Below, piece after piece: positions 18,163 to 26,964 of a DNA stretch of 64,000 nucleotides. The position numbers and the translations under genes are program-made. The DNA is taken from contig NZ_CP009512.1 of NCBI RefSeq assembly GCF_000970205.1, positions 1,054,001 through 1,118,000 on the forward strand, written 5' to 3'. The DNA comes from Methanosarcina mazei S-6 (GTDB lineage: Archaea; Halobacteriota; Methanosarcinia; Methanosarcinales; Methanosarcinaceae). The stretch's first letter is position 1. Every line of letters begins with the position of its first letter. Below the pieces are notes generated by a model. The model made no database searches. It saw only the letters and a program-made list of their open reading frames with translations, and was not told the DNA's origin.

Positions 18163-18765
18163 ATGAAAATCAGCAAGGAAATAACTATTTTTATTGTATT
18201 TCTAACTCTCATAGTGCTTTTGGGATTGTTTACAAACACACTAAGTGAGATTAGAACGCCAGCTAACAACGAGCTTAAGGTGGGTGGGATGAACATCCGA
18301 TTTGAATACGGAACTTCCTAATAGAAAGTTAAACATGTTCTTGAAAACTATAACAACTATAACATGACTACGAACTATAGCATAGATTGCAACACGGGTT
18401 CTATGGGAAATAAATATTACATTATGGTAGACAAAGATAATCGGGATATAAGACGCGAATTGAGAAAAGGGATGGAAGAAGAGAATAAAGATTGGATTAT
18501 ATCTTCTTCTGCTACTGGCATTCGAAAAGGACATTCTTACGTAATCGCGGTATCCGAACAGGCTGTCAATGATGAAAAGTTTCTTTCGATACTGAATAAA
18601 TATGACACTCAGGTGAAAAAGTTCGTCTGGTGCTATATTCGCTTTGAAAAGCCGGACGGGTTCAGGTATTGGATTCCGGAGGAAGATGCAGTCAAAATGA
18701 AAAACGAGCTCGAAAATAATGAAAGTATTATTACCGTATCTATTGACTATATTAATGATCAGTAA
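18163..18765 (+). pseudogene. UPF0228 gene with two consecutive in-frame stops
   Basis: One frame runs from ATG 18163 to the stop at 18765, with membrane helix and both UPF0228 domains. It is broken by TAA (18319-18321) followed at once by TAG (18322-18324). By alignment with copy 1 these replace two residues between the first strand and helix. TAG can be pyrrolysine in this genus, but TAA cannot, so full-length protein is not expected. The downstream part could restart at ATG 18364. The rest of the frame is well kept, so the damage is recent. Confidence 0.8.
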
Positions 18766-18859
18766 ATCAGATACATATTTTTAAAAACGTTTCAAGCCGT
18801 GACCCTCTTCACTCCCATTGTAATAAAAAAGATAGCCAGTTCTATTTAAAAACTGGATT

Positions 18860-19162
18860 TTATATTATTCCGGCCTTTTCAAGAAAACCTTCCAGAGGCA
18901 CGGAGTGAGTCTGGAAACCGCATACTTTGTAGGGGTCTGCTCCCATTGAAAGAGCTACGAACTGGGCAATATTCATGTGCACCATGTCGTACTCTACCCC
19001 ATACTCTTTTTCAATTACGGGCTGGTAGCGGTCGTACTGGATATGGCAGTTCGGGCACATATGGATCATTAACTCCACACCGGCTCTCTGGAGGCTGTCC
19101 AGCTTGGTTTTGGTGACCTGTAGAGAGGTGTTTTTGTTAAGGTGGAGCTGGGAAAAGCCCAT
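18860..19162 (-). pseudogene. hdrB 3'-terminal fragment, copy 3
   Basis: 100-codon C-terminal frame like copy 1 (YQPVIEKEYG, VALSMGAD). The junction upstream of RTLTCGMG differs slightly (the codons read AHALTCGMG), and the following leader is longer than in copies 1 and 2. No ribosome-binding site. Confidence 0.9.
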
Positions 19163-19401
19163 TCCGCAGGTGAGGGCGTGAGCGATATTTTGTCATAATT
19201 TGTCTAAAATATAGGAGACATAATTTTTAAATAGACATGCCAAAAATTAGAAGGCTTAGAATATATACAGGCTCGTATTAGATACAAACACTGATTTTAT
19301 GCGGCAAAACTGTAATAGTTAAACAAAAATCAATATATGAGAATATTCAGTAGAATTGGGAAGTTTATAGAGAAGTACTTGAATATATAAGGAGACAATA
19401 T

Positions 19402-19693
19402 ACATATATATATAAGTTCTGGCCAAATCATCAAACTGTCAAGGTCAAGGAACTATTACAGGCAATTACAGACTCAAAATCAGTTCGAAAATCGAATTGT
19501 TTGAGAATTTACACAGAAAACTTATAAGGAGTTAGATAAGAGGGATTTATGGAGTTCAGAAGTGCTTTCCAGGTACCGCCCGAACTCCACAAAACACGCC
19601 CTAAAGGCATGAGTTATGTTAGCTTTGTCTGTATTTAAGGCTTAGCTTGTCTGATTCTGCCTCCTGGGTATAAGATACACAGGAGATAAAGTA
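19402..19693 (+). promoter_or_regulatory. Promoter and structured leader of C39-like gene 3
   Basis: TATA box ACATATATATATAA at 19402-19415. About 190 bp of extra sequence precedes it relative to the other leaders. The Shine-Dalgarno hairpin is CTCCTG (19661-19666) with CAGGAG (19680-19685), plus GTA/TAC inside. The bases differ from leaders 1 and 2 but still pair, which is the best evidence that the structure matters. Confidence 0.7.
19549..19638 (+). CDS. Leader peptide ORF, copy 3
   Basis: MEFRSAFQVPPELHKTRPKG followed by MSYVSFVCI: 29 codons, like copies 1 and 2. The central third is shifted by small insertions and deletions that cancel, so start, length and the YVSF-containing end are kept. 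That pattern favours a translated leader peptide. AGAGGG lies 5 nt before the ATG. Confidence 0.5.
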   Translation: MEFRSAFQVPPELHKTRPKGMSYVSFVCI

Positions 19694-20902
19694 ATGAACC
19701 ATAATAAAATTGGAGTAGGTATACTTGTTTTAACAACACTGCTGGTTGGTATGGTGTTAATACCGGCAGTAAGTGCACAAGAAGAAAAAGATTATTCTGT
19801 AACTGCTGAGGAAGCTTTTAAGCATGCCAGTGCGAACATGATAAGTTTCATAGCAGCCGATGCACCAGGCTTTGAAAACTGGACAGGGGCATCTGTTGAT
19901 CCCAAACCGGTTGAGCTTTACGACATAAATGGTCAGAAATTATTTTATCAATTCTCAGTATACAAAGAAAAAAAATTGATAGGTACAATTGATATTTATG
20001 CCAATAAAACGCTGGGACATTCATTCAACGACATTACGTTTGATCCTGAACCCTATAAAGTAGCTGAAGCCATGAAGAAGTCAAAAGAAATTGCCAAAAA
20101 AAATTACCCGACCGGAGAAATAAAATCAACTAAAATGGTTGTATACAGTTATCCTAAAATAGGGGCGATGACTGCGGTAAAGGACAAGTCAGGAGATGAA
20201 TATCGGACATTTGTAGATGCATATACCCTTGATGAAGTGCCAGATAAACCTATAACTGAAACCAATCCAGGGGTTTGGTCAATGTATGAAATGAAATTGA
20301 AGAGTGGAGTGGAAGAGAATTTAAAAGAGTGGGAGAAAAGTAGTCAATTCACAGAATCTATTGAACAAGCAGCGACTAATAAAGGAGTTAATATTAATGC
20401 GGCAGTCACGGAAGAAAATATTGAAAAACTCAGTGGCGATGCAGCGATAAAATCTATAACAAGTGGAGACATTTATGTTCCCCATCTTGGACAAGAAACT
20501 GAATACTACTGTGTTCCAACTAGTATCCGAATGCTTTGTATGTACTTTAATGACCCGAACCCTGCCCCTTCACAAACGTCTATCTACAACTATTTGGATG
20601 GGGTACCCGATGATGGGCTCTCATATGATGACATTGAGGAATGGGTTGAAGATAAATGGGATAAAACGCCAACTGTCAGGACTTCCGCACTTTATAATAT
20701 TGACGCTGTTACCGAGATTGACAACGGAAGACCTTTTTTCAGTATGATTTCTGGACATTGTCGACTTTGTCGAGGATACCTATATCAAGATGGGTATTTC
20801 CATTTGCATATTAATGATCCGTGGCCTGTTGGGTCATCCGGTCAAGTAAGATATGAATGCACTTACGGTGGCCCAGAAGTTGGACGTGTATATGTGAGGT
20901 AA
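19694..20902 (+). CDS. Secreted C39-like cysteine peptidase homologue 3
   Basis: A 402-aa paralogue closest to homologue 1. The signal peptide ends near residue 29. The catalytic positions are Gln267-x5-Cys273 (GQETEYYCVPTSI), His355 (SGHCRLCRG) and Asp375 (INDP). The residue after Cys is Val rather than the Gly of homologue 1. It is followed by a 3' hairpin (20912-20988). The IS66-type element separates it from the next YVTN gene, so co-transcription with that gene, if it existed, is now broken. Confidence 0.8.
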   Translation: MNHNKIGVGILVLTTLLVGMVLIPAVSAQEEKDYSVTAEEAFKHASANMISFIAADAPGFENWTGASVDPKPVELYDINGQKLFYQFSVYKEKKLIGTIDIYANKTLGHSFNDITFDPEPYKVAEAMKKSKEIAKKNYPTGEIKSTKMVVYSYPKIGAMTAVKDKSGDEYRTFVDAYTLDEVPDKPITETNPGVWSMYEMKLKSGVEENLKEWEKSSQFTESIEQAATNKGVNINAAVTEENIEKLSGDAAIKSITSGDIYVPHLGQETEYYCVPTSIRMLCMYFNDPNPAPSQTSIYNYLDGVPDDGLSYDDIEEWVEDKWDKTPTVRTSALYNIDAVTEIDNGRPFFSMISGHCRLCRGYLYQDGYFHLHINDPWPVGSSGQVRYECTYGGPEVGRVYVR

Positions 20903-20911
20903 AATTCCTCG

Positions 20912-20988
20912 GGAGTTCGATAAACCTTGGTTCCAATGGTTGATTATATGTATATATAAAAGCCAAAGAGTGGAGTTTATCGAACTCC
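20912..20988 (+). terminator. 3' hairpin after C39-like gene 3
   Basis: GGAGTTCGATAAAC (20912-20925) pairs perfectly with GTTTATCGAACTCC (20975-20988). The matching hairpin after gene 1 has AGGAGGTT in place of GGAGTTC with compensating changes in the other arm. TTTAATTATTAG follows. The interval from here to 21219 holds no gene I can support. Confidence 0.6.
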
Positions 20989-21219
20989 TTTAATTATTAG
21001 ATCCTATTCCAAAAATAATATTGTGCTAAAATTATAAATTTACTCTTACCTCCTTCTGTGAAATAATGCTCTATGGAAATTCATAGAACTTTTCTTCCTC
21101 TGTAGAAATGATATACAGGAAGGGCACTTCATATATTTGTTTAAGTTGAAGTTTTGCCAAAATTGACAAAGATACTTAAAAAGCAAAAAATAGATGTGTT
21201 CCGAAATATAAAATTTAAT

Positions 21220-22753
21220 GTAACTATTCAGGCAGCCTTTTAAAGGCTACAATTTTTCCTCTTTTCGAGGAAAAATTGGATATAAATTGAATCCTATTTT
21301 GTTTCGTTATCATGCTTACACGTGAAGAGATTCTTGCTTTGTGTGCTTCAAACCCTGAAGTCATTGCTTACATTGTGAGTCTTGAAACTCAAATTAAAGA
21401 ACTTACTGAAAGGTTGATAGCCTTAGAATCTCGTTTAAACCAAAACAGTCGTAACAGCAGTCGCCCTCCTTCTACTGATTTTTTTGTCAAGGAGAAACCT
21501 AATCCCAAGAGTCTCCGTAAAAAGAGCGGAAAGAAACCTGGAGGTCAAGATGGTCATCCTGGAACAACTCTTGAAATGGTTGATGATCCTGAGTAGGTAA
21601 TAGAACATTCTTTGAGTTGCTGCAAAGAATGTGGCCATACTCTTGAGAATGTTGAAGTTGAAGCCTATGAGAAAAGACAGGTCTTTGATATTCCTCCTGT
21701 AAACCTGATTGTTACAGAACACAAAAGCCAGATTAAGACCTGTCCTCACTGTGGAAGAATAAATAAAGCTGTTTTTCCTGAATCAGTAAAATATCCAGTT
21801 CAGTATGGTCCAAATATTTTAGCTTCAGCTATTTACTGTAAAAATCACCATTTTATCCCCTATGAAAGAATTTCTGAGTTTTTTGAGGATATTATGGGAA
21901 TAAAAATCTGTCCTGCTACGATAATTAGAGCAGAAAAAGAATGTTTCCAGAATTTAGAGTGTTTTGAAAACATTATTCGAGAGAAATTAATGACTTCTTA
22001 TGTTGTCCATTTTGATGAAACTGGTATGAAAATCGAAGGAAAAAGACACTGGCTTCATGTAGCTTCTAATGACAAATACACCTGTTATTTACCTCACTCA
22101 AAAAGAGGAGCAGAAGCAATAGACGCTATGGGAATTCTTCCGGAGTTTAAGGGAGTAGCAGTTCACGACGGATGGAAACCTTACAACGTTTATGACTGTG
22201 ATCATGCTCTCTGTAATGCTCATTTACAGAGAGAACTTACTGGAATTGAAGAGAACTATAAACAGCAGTGGGCTAAAGAAATGAATAAATTACTCACTGA
22301 GATGAAAAAGTATACTGATGAATGTAAGGAGCAAGTCAAAGAACTGGACTTTGAGCAAATTAAAGCATTGGAAGAAAGGTTTGATGCTATAATCATGAAA
22401 GGGATTGAGGAAAATCCACAATCTCTAAATCCTGAAAAACAAGGAAAACGTGGAAAGAATCCAAAGACAAAAGCAAGGAATCTGTTGGATAGGTTTATAG
22501 AACACAAAGAAAAGATCCTGAGATTCCTGAAAGATTTGAAAGTTCCGTTTGAGAATAATCAGGCAGAAAGAGATATCAGGATGATGAAACTACAGCAAAA
22601 GATATCAGGAACTTTCAGAACAACACAAGGAGCGCAAGCTTTCTGCAGAATGAGAGCTTACATCTCTACAATTAGAAAGAACGGATTACTTGTTTTGGAG
22701 GGTATTATAGCGGCGCTCAAGGGAGCGCCGTTAACTATAACCTGAATAGTTAC
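21220..22753 (+). mobile_element. IS66-family insertion sequence, 1534 bp, complete
   Basis: Terminal inverted repeats begin GTAACTATTCAGG (21220-21232) and end CCTGAATAGTTAC (22741-22753). Both sides are flanked by the same 8 bp, AATTTAAT (21212-21219 and 22754-22761). GTAA-type ends and an 8-bp target duplication are hallmarks of IS66. Only a TnpC-type transposase is present, as in the single-gene IS66 subgroup. A hairpin AATTTTTCCTC/GAGGAAAAATT lies between the left end and the gene. Perfect target duplication indicates fairly recent insertion. Confidence 0.95.
21312..22745 (+). CDS. IS66-type transposase with an in-frame UAG codon
   Basis: 478 codons including the stop encode a TnpC-like transposase. 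It has an N-terminal leucine-rich coil with NQNSRNSSRPPSTD, a zinc-finger region (CKECGHTLE, CPHCGR), and a DDE core: FDETG, HDGWKPY and FENNQAERDIRMM. Codon 95 (21594-21596) is TAG; frame and homology continue without a break after it. Members of this genus decode UAG as pyrrolysine, so full-length protein may be made by read-through. Otherwise the gene is a pseudogene split after DDPE. A single G-to-T change from GAG would create it. Confidence 0.85.
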
Positions 22754-22827
22754 AATTTAATTTATAAATAAAGTTATTCCATCCTGAAATTATCTCAACT
22801 GTAAGAGTCTATAAAAGGGAGGCTAAA

Positions 22828-24087
22828 ATGAAAGAAATAATATGTGATAAAGCATGTCAGCGTATCCTTATAAAAGCTTTTGTAATAATGGCGCTTGCAC
22901 TTATAGTAAAGGCGAATATCACATATGCAGCTCCATTTGCATATGTGACAAGTCCGGGGAAAAACATCAACATTGGCACTGTCTTTGTAATTGACACAAA
23001 AACTAATAATCTTACAACCATGGTGGAGATTGAAGGCTACCCTGGCAAAGTTGCAGCCACACCAGATGGAACGAAAATATATGTGACAGATTCAAGTATA
23101 GGTAGCACTACTGTCTCTGTAATTAACACAGAAACAAATACACGAAGTGCCACAGTGGATGTAGGAGGAAGTTCTTGTGGAGTTGCCATTAACCCGACAG
23201 GAACGAGGGCATATGTGGCGATCCGTGACAGTAACACTGTCTCAGTAATTAGTACAGCCACAAACAGTGTGATAGATACTTTAAATGTTGGAACTGATCC
23301 TTGGGCAGTGGCTATCAATCCAGATGGAACGAAACTATATGTCACGAACCGTCGCAGCAACACTACTTCTGTAATTAACACGGCTACAAACAATATTATA
23401 GCCACTGTAAATGTAGGAAATTTTCCGATTGGAGTTGCAGTCACTCCAGATGGAACAAAAGTTTATGTGTTGAACGCTCGCAGTAATAATGTCTCTGTAA
23501 TTGACACAGCAACTAATAATGTTACAACTACAATTTCTGTGGGAAATCGTCCTGGTAGAGTTGCAGTCACTCCGAATGGAAAAAGGGTATACGTAACGAA
23601 CTGGGAAGATGATTCGGTTTCCGTAATTGACACAGCAACTAATGATGTTACAACTACAATTTCTGTAGGAACTCATCCAAATGGAGTTGCAGTCGATCCA
23701 GATGGAACAAAAGTATATGTGGCGAATTATGACAGCAATAACCTCTCCGTAATTGACGTAGCCACAAATAATGTTATAGCCATTGTAAATGTAGGATATC
23801 ATCCATCAGGAGTTGCTTTTGGCCATTTTATAGATTCTAATACGACTGGTCAAAGTACAGGGACAAACTCCAGTTCAACTGAAAATTCAGGAGTTGAAGA
23901 AACTAACTTATCATCTGAAGAAAAAAACGCTCTCAAACTCAGTAGTTCAAACAATAATAATTCTGAATCGGGTAACGGTAGTAGCTCAGGTGAAAATGAA
24001 TCGAGCAAAAATAGTTCTACTCCAGGATTCGGGTTATTGGGAGGCTTGGCCGGCCTGTACGGTGGATGGAAGTTCAGAAAGAAGTAA
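22828..24087 (+). CDS. YVTN beta-propeller surface protein 2
   Basis: A 419-aa paralogue of the protein at 13817-15250: hydrophobic signal at about 14-34, APFAYVTSPG start of the first blade, about seven blades, a Ser/Asn/Glu-rich linker, and a TPGFGLLGGLAGLYGGWKFR tail. GGGAGG lies just before the ATG. Its N-terminal signal differs from the other two, which share LIRVLG. The intact tail is identical in type to the orphan tail at 17955-18010, so this copy shows what was lost there. Confidence 0.87.
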   Translation: MKEIICDKACQRILIKAFVIMALALIVKANITYAAPFAYVTSPGKNINIGTVFVIDTKTNNLTTMVEIEGYPGKVAATPDGTKIYVTDSSIGSTTVSVINTETNTRSATVDVGGSSCGVAINPTGTRAYVAIRDSNTVSVISTATNSVIDTLNVGTDPWAVAINPDGTKLYVTNRRSNTTSVINTATNNIIATVNVGNFPIGVAVTPDGTKVYVLNARSNNVSVIDTATNNVTTTISVGNRPGRVAVTPNGKRVYVTNWEDDSVSVIDTATNDVTTTISVGTHPNGVAVDPDGTKVYVANYDSNNLSVIDVATNNVIAIVNVGYHPSGVAFGHFIDSNTTGQSTGTNSSSTENSGVEETNLSSEEKNALKLSSSNNNNSESGNGSSSGENESSKNSSTPGFGLLGGLAGLYGGWKFRKK

Positions 24088-24322
24088 CAGGGGGATCGGA
24101 GGGATCGGATATTCAAAAGTCCTTGGCGACATTTGTTCATTTCCTATCCGGATTGATACACAAGCATTTGTAAACCATTAATTCTGAAATTAACCATATA
24201 TAAAAGGGATTAAAACCTCACATCTTTTTTAGGTGTTGGTATGAAAATCAGCAAGGAAATAACTATTTTTATTGTATTTCTAACTCTCGTAGTGCTTTTG
24301 GGATTGTTTACAAACCCACTAA
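24088..24322 (+). pseudogene. C39-like tail remnant and truncated UPF0228 start
   Basis: After the YVTN stop comes a degraded C39-like C-terminus (around 24185-24205). An UPF0228 start follows at ATG 24241, with 27 codons covering the membrane helix (ITIFIVFLTLVVLLGLF). The gene stops abruptly at 24322, where the inverted-repeat element begins. The same sequence continues uninterrupted at 18163 and 26025. Confidence 0.8.
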
Positions 24323-24443
24323 GGACCCACCGCGAAATAACATAGGTAACTTTTTAGACTGTCCTCAACCATTTCCACAAGCAAGCAGCTCGATTAACTT
24401 CTAACATAATTATGCGTTACCTAGGTTATTTCGTAACGAGTCC
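24323..24443. mobile_element. 121-bp inverted-repeat element (MITE-like or IS remnant)
   Basis: The ends form 28-bp imperfect inverted repeats: left 24323-24350 (begins GGAC, contains CGAAATAACATAGGTAAC) and right 24416-24443 (contains GTTACCTAGGTTATTTCG, ends GTCC). The 65-bp centre is non-coding. TAA precedes and follows it. The two flanks belong to different genes (UPF0228 on the left, C39-like on the right), so it marks a rearrangement junction rather than a simple insertion. Confidence 0.75.
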
Positions 24444-25251
24444 TAAAAATGAATACCCTGAGGGGGAAATCAAATCAACACAGATGGTTGTATACGATTA
24501 TCCTATCGTAGGAGCAATGACTATAGTAAAGGACAAGACTACAGGAGTTGAACATCGGATATTTGTGGATGCTTATACCCTTGATGTGGTACCAGATAAA
24601 CCTGCAACTGAAACTGAACCCGGAATATGGTCAATATATGAACAGAGATTGAAGAATGGGATAGACAACAACCTAAGACACTGGCAAAAAAGTGATGAAC
24701 TTGCTAAATCTATAGAACAAGCAGCAGTTAATAAGGGGGTTAGTATTAATGCGGCAGTCACTGAAGAAAATATTAAAAAACTCAGTGCCGATATAACAAA
24801 ATCGAGAACTGATGTTGAAGTAGATCTTGGTGCTACTGTGTATGCGCAAATAACGAGTTACTACTGTGCTCCAGCAACTGCCAAAATGCTTACTAAATAT
24901 TACAATGATGAAAGTCCTCACCAAACTACTATATATGAAATGATGAATGGGGTAGCTCCTAATGGGGTTACTTATCCCAATCAGTTACTTTATTATCGTT
25001 CAAGCAACGGAATGAATAAACCTGATTCATTCAGTACAGACACTGTATCTTTTGCTGGAGCTATGAATGAAATTAACAATGGTAGACCCTTCGCGAGTGG
25101 AGTTCCAGGTCATGTTCGAATGTGTCGTGGATACAAAATAAGTGGTTCGAATGAATATTTGCGTATAGGTGATCCTAATCCCATATATTTCTGTGTACCT
25201 TATTGGGAAGCATTCGGTTCTGAAAATAAACGTATATATGTGAGGAGTTAA
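24444..25251 (+). pseudogene. C39-like peptidase homologue 4, 5'-truncated
   Basis: About 267 codons correspond to residue 137 onward of homologue 2 (KNEYPEGEIKSTQMVVYDYP). Catalytic positions are kept (AQITSYYCAPATA, PGHVRMCRG, IGDP). The signal peptide, most of the pro-domain-like region and the leader are gone, replaced by the 121-bp element. An ATG within the element (24412) opens the frame but gives no secretion signal. The catalytic half has no disabling change, so truncation is recent or the domain was donor sequence for recombination. Confidence 0.85.
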
Positions 25252-25278
25252 AACTCCTCATTTTTTTCGGTGATTGAT

Positions 25279-25815
25279 GTGAATAAAATTAGCAAAGTAG
25301 TAGTTGTTTTTATTGCTCTTCTAACCTTCTTAGCACTGATGATGCAATCTCAAGAAGTTAAAACACCTGGTTTACTTATTCAATTTGAAAATGAAACTAG
25401 TGAGGCGGAAGTTAAAGCCATTCTTGAAAATTACGACATACCCGTGAATTATACCATAGACTATAATTCTAATATTGGGCGAGGAATGTACTACATAGAA
25501 GTTGATGAAGATAAAATATATGAATTAAGGAAAGATGAAAACTGGACTTCTGTAGTTGAAATCAAAAAAGGAAATTATAACATAATTATGTTATCTGAAG
25601 AATTTGTTCCAGATGAAAATGTTCTCGCAATGCTGGAAAAAAATAACCTTCAGTTGAAAAAGGCTGTTGTGTGTTATATCCAGTTTGGAGATGGATCAGC
25701 GCCCTGGGTTGTTGGAGAGAATTGTATTCTGGAGAGGGATGCAATCAGGATAAAAAATGAACTCGAAACAAATGAGAAAGTTTTGATTGTAGGTCTGGAT
25801 GATATTGTAGGGTAA
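25279..25815 (+). CDS. UPF0228-family membrane-anchored protein 2
   Basis: A 178-aa paralogue of the protein at 17404-17940, colinear throughout: membrane helix VVVVFIALLTFLALMM, then two tandem domains. By alignment the start is GTG 25279, with GGTGA 5 nt before it, as at the ATG of the paralogue; GTG 25270 overlaps that site. It follows the truncated C39-like copy by 27 nt, keeping the gene-pair arrangement. Having lost its upstream promoter unit, it may depend on transcription through the element. Confidence 0.78.
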   Translation: MNKISKVVVVFIALLTFLALMMQSQEVKTPGLLIQFENETSEAEVKAILENYDIPVNYTIDYNSNIGRGMYYIEVDEDKIYELRKDENWTSVVEIKKGNYNIIMLSEEFVPDENVLAMLEKNNLQLKKAVVCYIQFGDGSAPWVVGENCILERDAIRIKNELETNEKVLIVGLDDIVG

Positions 25816-25819
25816 TACT

Positions 25820-26024
25820 CCAAGCTTCGTCATTGGGAAGCTTGGCTTGCCAATATGGGAGTGGAAGTTCAAAAAGAAGTTACAGTGGATTGGATAAGCA
25901 AAAGTCGTTGGAAAAGTATATGCATTTAGATTCTGGTTCGAAATAAAAATAATTGAAGTCTCTGATTCAAAAATCAACCGTATATAAGTGGGGTTTATGC
26001 TCCCCTCATTTTATAGGTGTTGGC
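25820..26024 (+). pseudogene. Remnants of YVTN tail and C39-like tail
   Basis: Around 25828-25885 a frameshifted copy of the YVTN tail (LGSLACQYG) is visible. Around 25950-25987 there is a degraded C39-like end (SKINRI then stop), followed by the leader of the next UPF0228 gene with ATAGGTGTTGGC. The order matches 17955-18162 and 24040-24240. Confidence 0.65.
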
Positions 26025-26195
26025 ATGAGTAAAATCGGCAAGGTAATCACTATTTTTATTGTATTTCTAACTCTCGTAGCGCTTTTGGGATTGTTTACAA
26101 ACCCACTAAGTGAGATTAGAACGCCAGCTAACAACGAGCTTGAAAATAATGAAAGTATTTTTACTGTATCTATTGACTACATTTATAATCAGTAA
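26025..26195 (+). pseudogene. UPF0228 gene with large internal deletion (56 codons left)
   Basis: The frame begins MSKIGKVITIFIVFLTLVAL and jumps after PANNEL directly to ENNESIFTVSIDYIYNQ, the UPF0228 C-terminus. The full-length relative at 18163-18765 carries AACGAGCT at both positions, so the deletion of about 430 bp fits recombination or slippage between those 8-bp direct repeats. The product would be one membrane helix and a last strand. Confidence 0.85.
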
Positions 26196-26288
26196 CTTAG
26201 ATACATGTTTTTAAAAACGCTTCAAACCGTGACCTCTTCACTCCCGATGTAATAAAAAAGATGACCGGTTGAACTTTAAAACGGGATT

Positions 26289-26591
26289 TTATATTAAACC
26301 GGCCTTTTCAAGAAAACCTTCCAGAGGCACGGAGTGAGTCTAAAAACCGCATACTTTGTAGGGGTCTGCGCCCATTGAGAGAGCTACGAGCTGGGCAATA
26401 TTCATGTGTACCATGTCGTACTCCACTCCGTACTCTTTTTCAATTACAGGCTGGTAGCGGTCGTACTGGATATGGCAGTTCGGGCACATATGGATCATTA
26501 ACTCCACTCCGTTTCTCTGAAGGCTGTCCAGTTTGGTTTTGGTAACCTGGAGAGAGGTGCTTTTGTTAAGGTGGAGCTGGGAAAAGCCCAT
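26289..26591 (-). pseudogene. hdrB 3'-terminal fragment, copy 4, with amber codon
   Basis: Same extent as the other fragments, but CAG in GFQTHSV has become TAG (complement of 26340-26342), 17 codons before the normal end, and the last residues read AGLI. UAG might be pyrrolysine here, but a fragment without start or ribosome-binding site is unlikely to be translated. Confidence 0.85.
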
Positions 26592-26639
26592 TCCGCAAGT
26601 AAGGGTGAGGGCGGTGTTTTATCAGAATTTGTCTTATAG

Positions 26640-26964
26640 AGAGGATCTAATTTTGGCGAGGCCGGTCAAAGTTTAGAATATTCACAGGCTCTACAGGCTC
26701 ATATTGGATACAAAAGCTGATCTTTTGCTGTAAGATTGTTAGGCATTCACAAATATCACCATATGTGAGTATAAATTGTGCCCCTGACGTTTGTATATAA
26801 ATTCTTGAATATAGGATGAGGCAATATGTTCACATATATAATTTCTGGCCAAATCATCAAACTATCAAAGGTCAAGGAATTATTACAGACTCAAAATGAG
26901 TATGAAAAACAATTGTTCGAGAGTTTACACAGAAAACTTATAAGGAGTTAGGTGAGAGGAATTT
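26640..26964 (+). promoter_or_regulatory. Fourth copy of the C39-type leader, orphaned
   Basis: From about 26720 the sequence follows leaders 1 and 2 (ATTCACAAATATCACCATATGTGAG onward) through GGCCAAATCATCAAACTATCAAAGG to the upstream ORF start. The TATA region reads TTCACATATATAATTTC, weaker than the others. The hairpin that covers the Shine-Dalgarno sequence is missing because the peptidase gene start has been deleted. Confidence 0.65.

Noticed and set aside
18319-18324. Pyrrolysine read-through in the UPF0228 gene
   Set aside because: The preceding codon is TAA, which is not decoded as pyrrolysine.
23037-23802. Long antisense ORFs in the YVTN genes
   Set aside because: They come from the repetitive blade codons; no start signal, and similar artefacts occur in all three YVTN genes.
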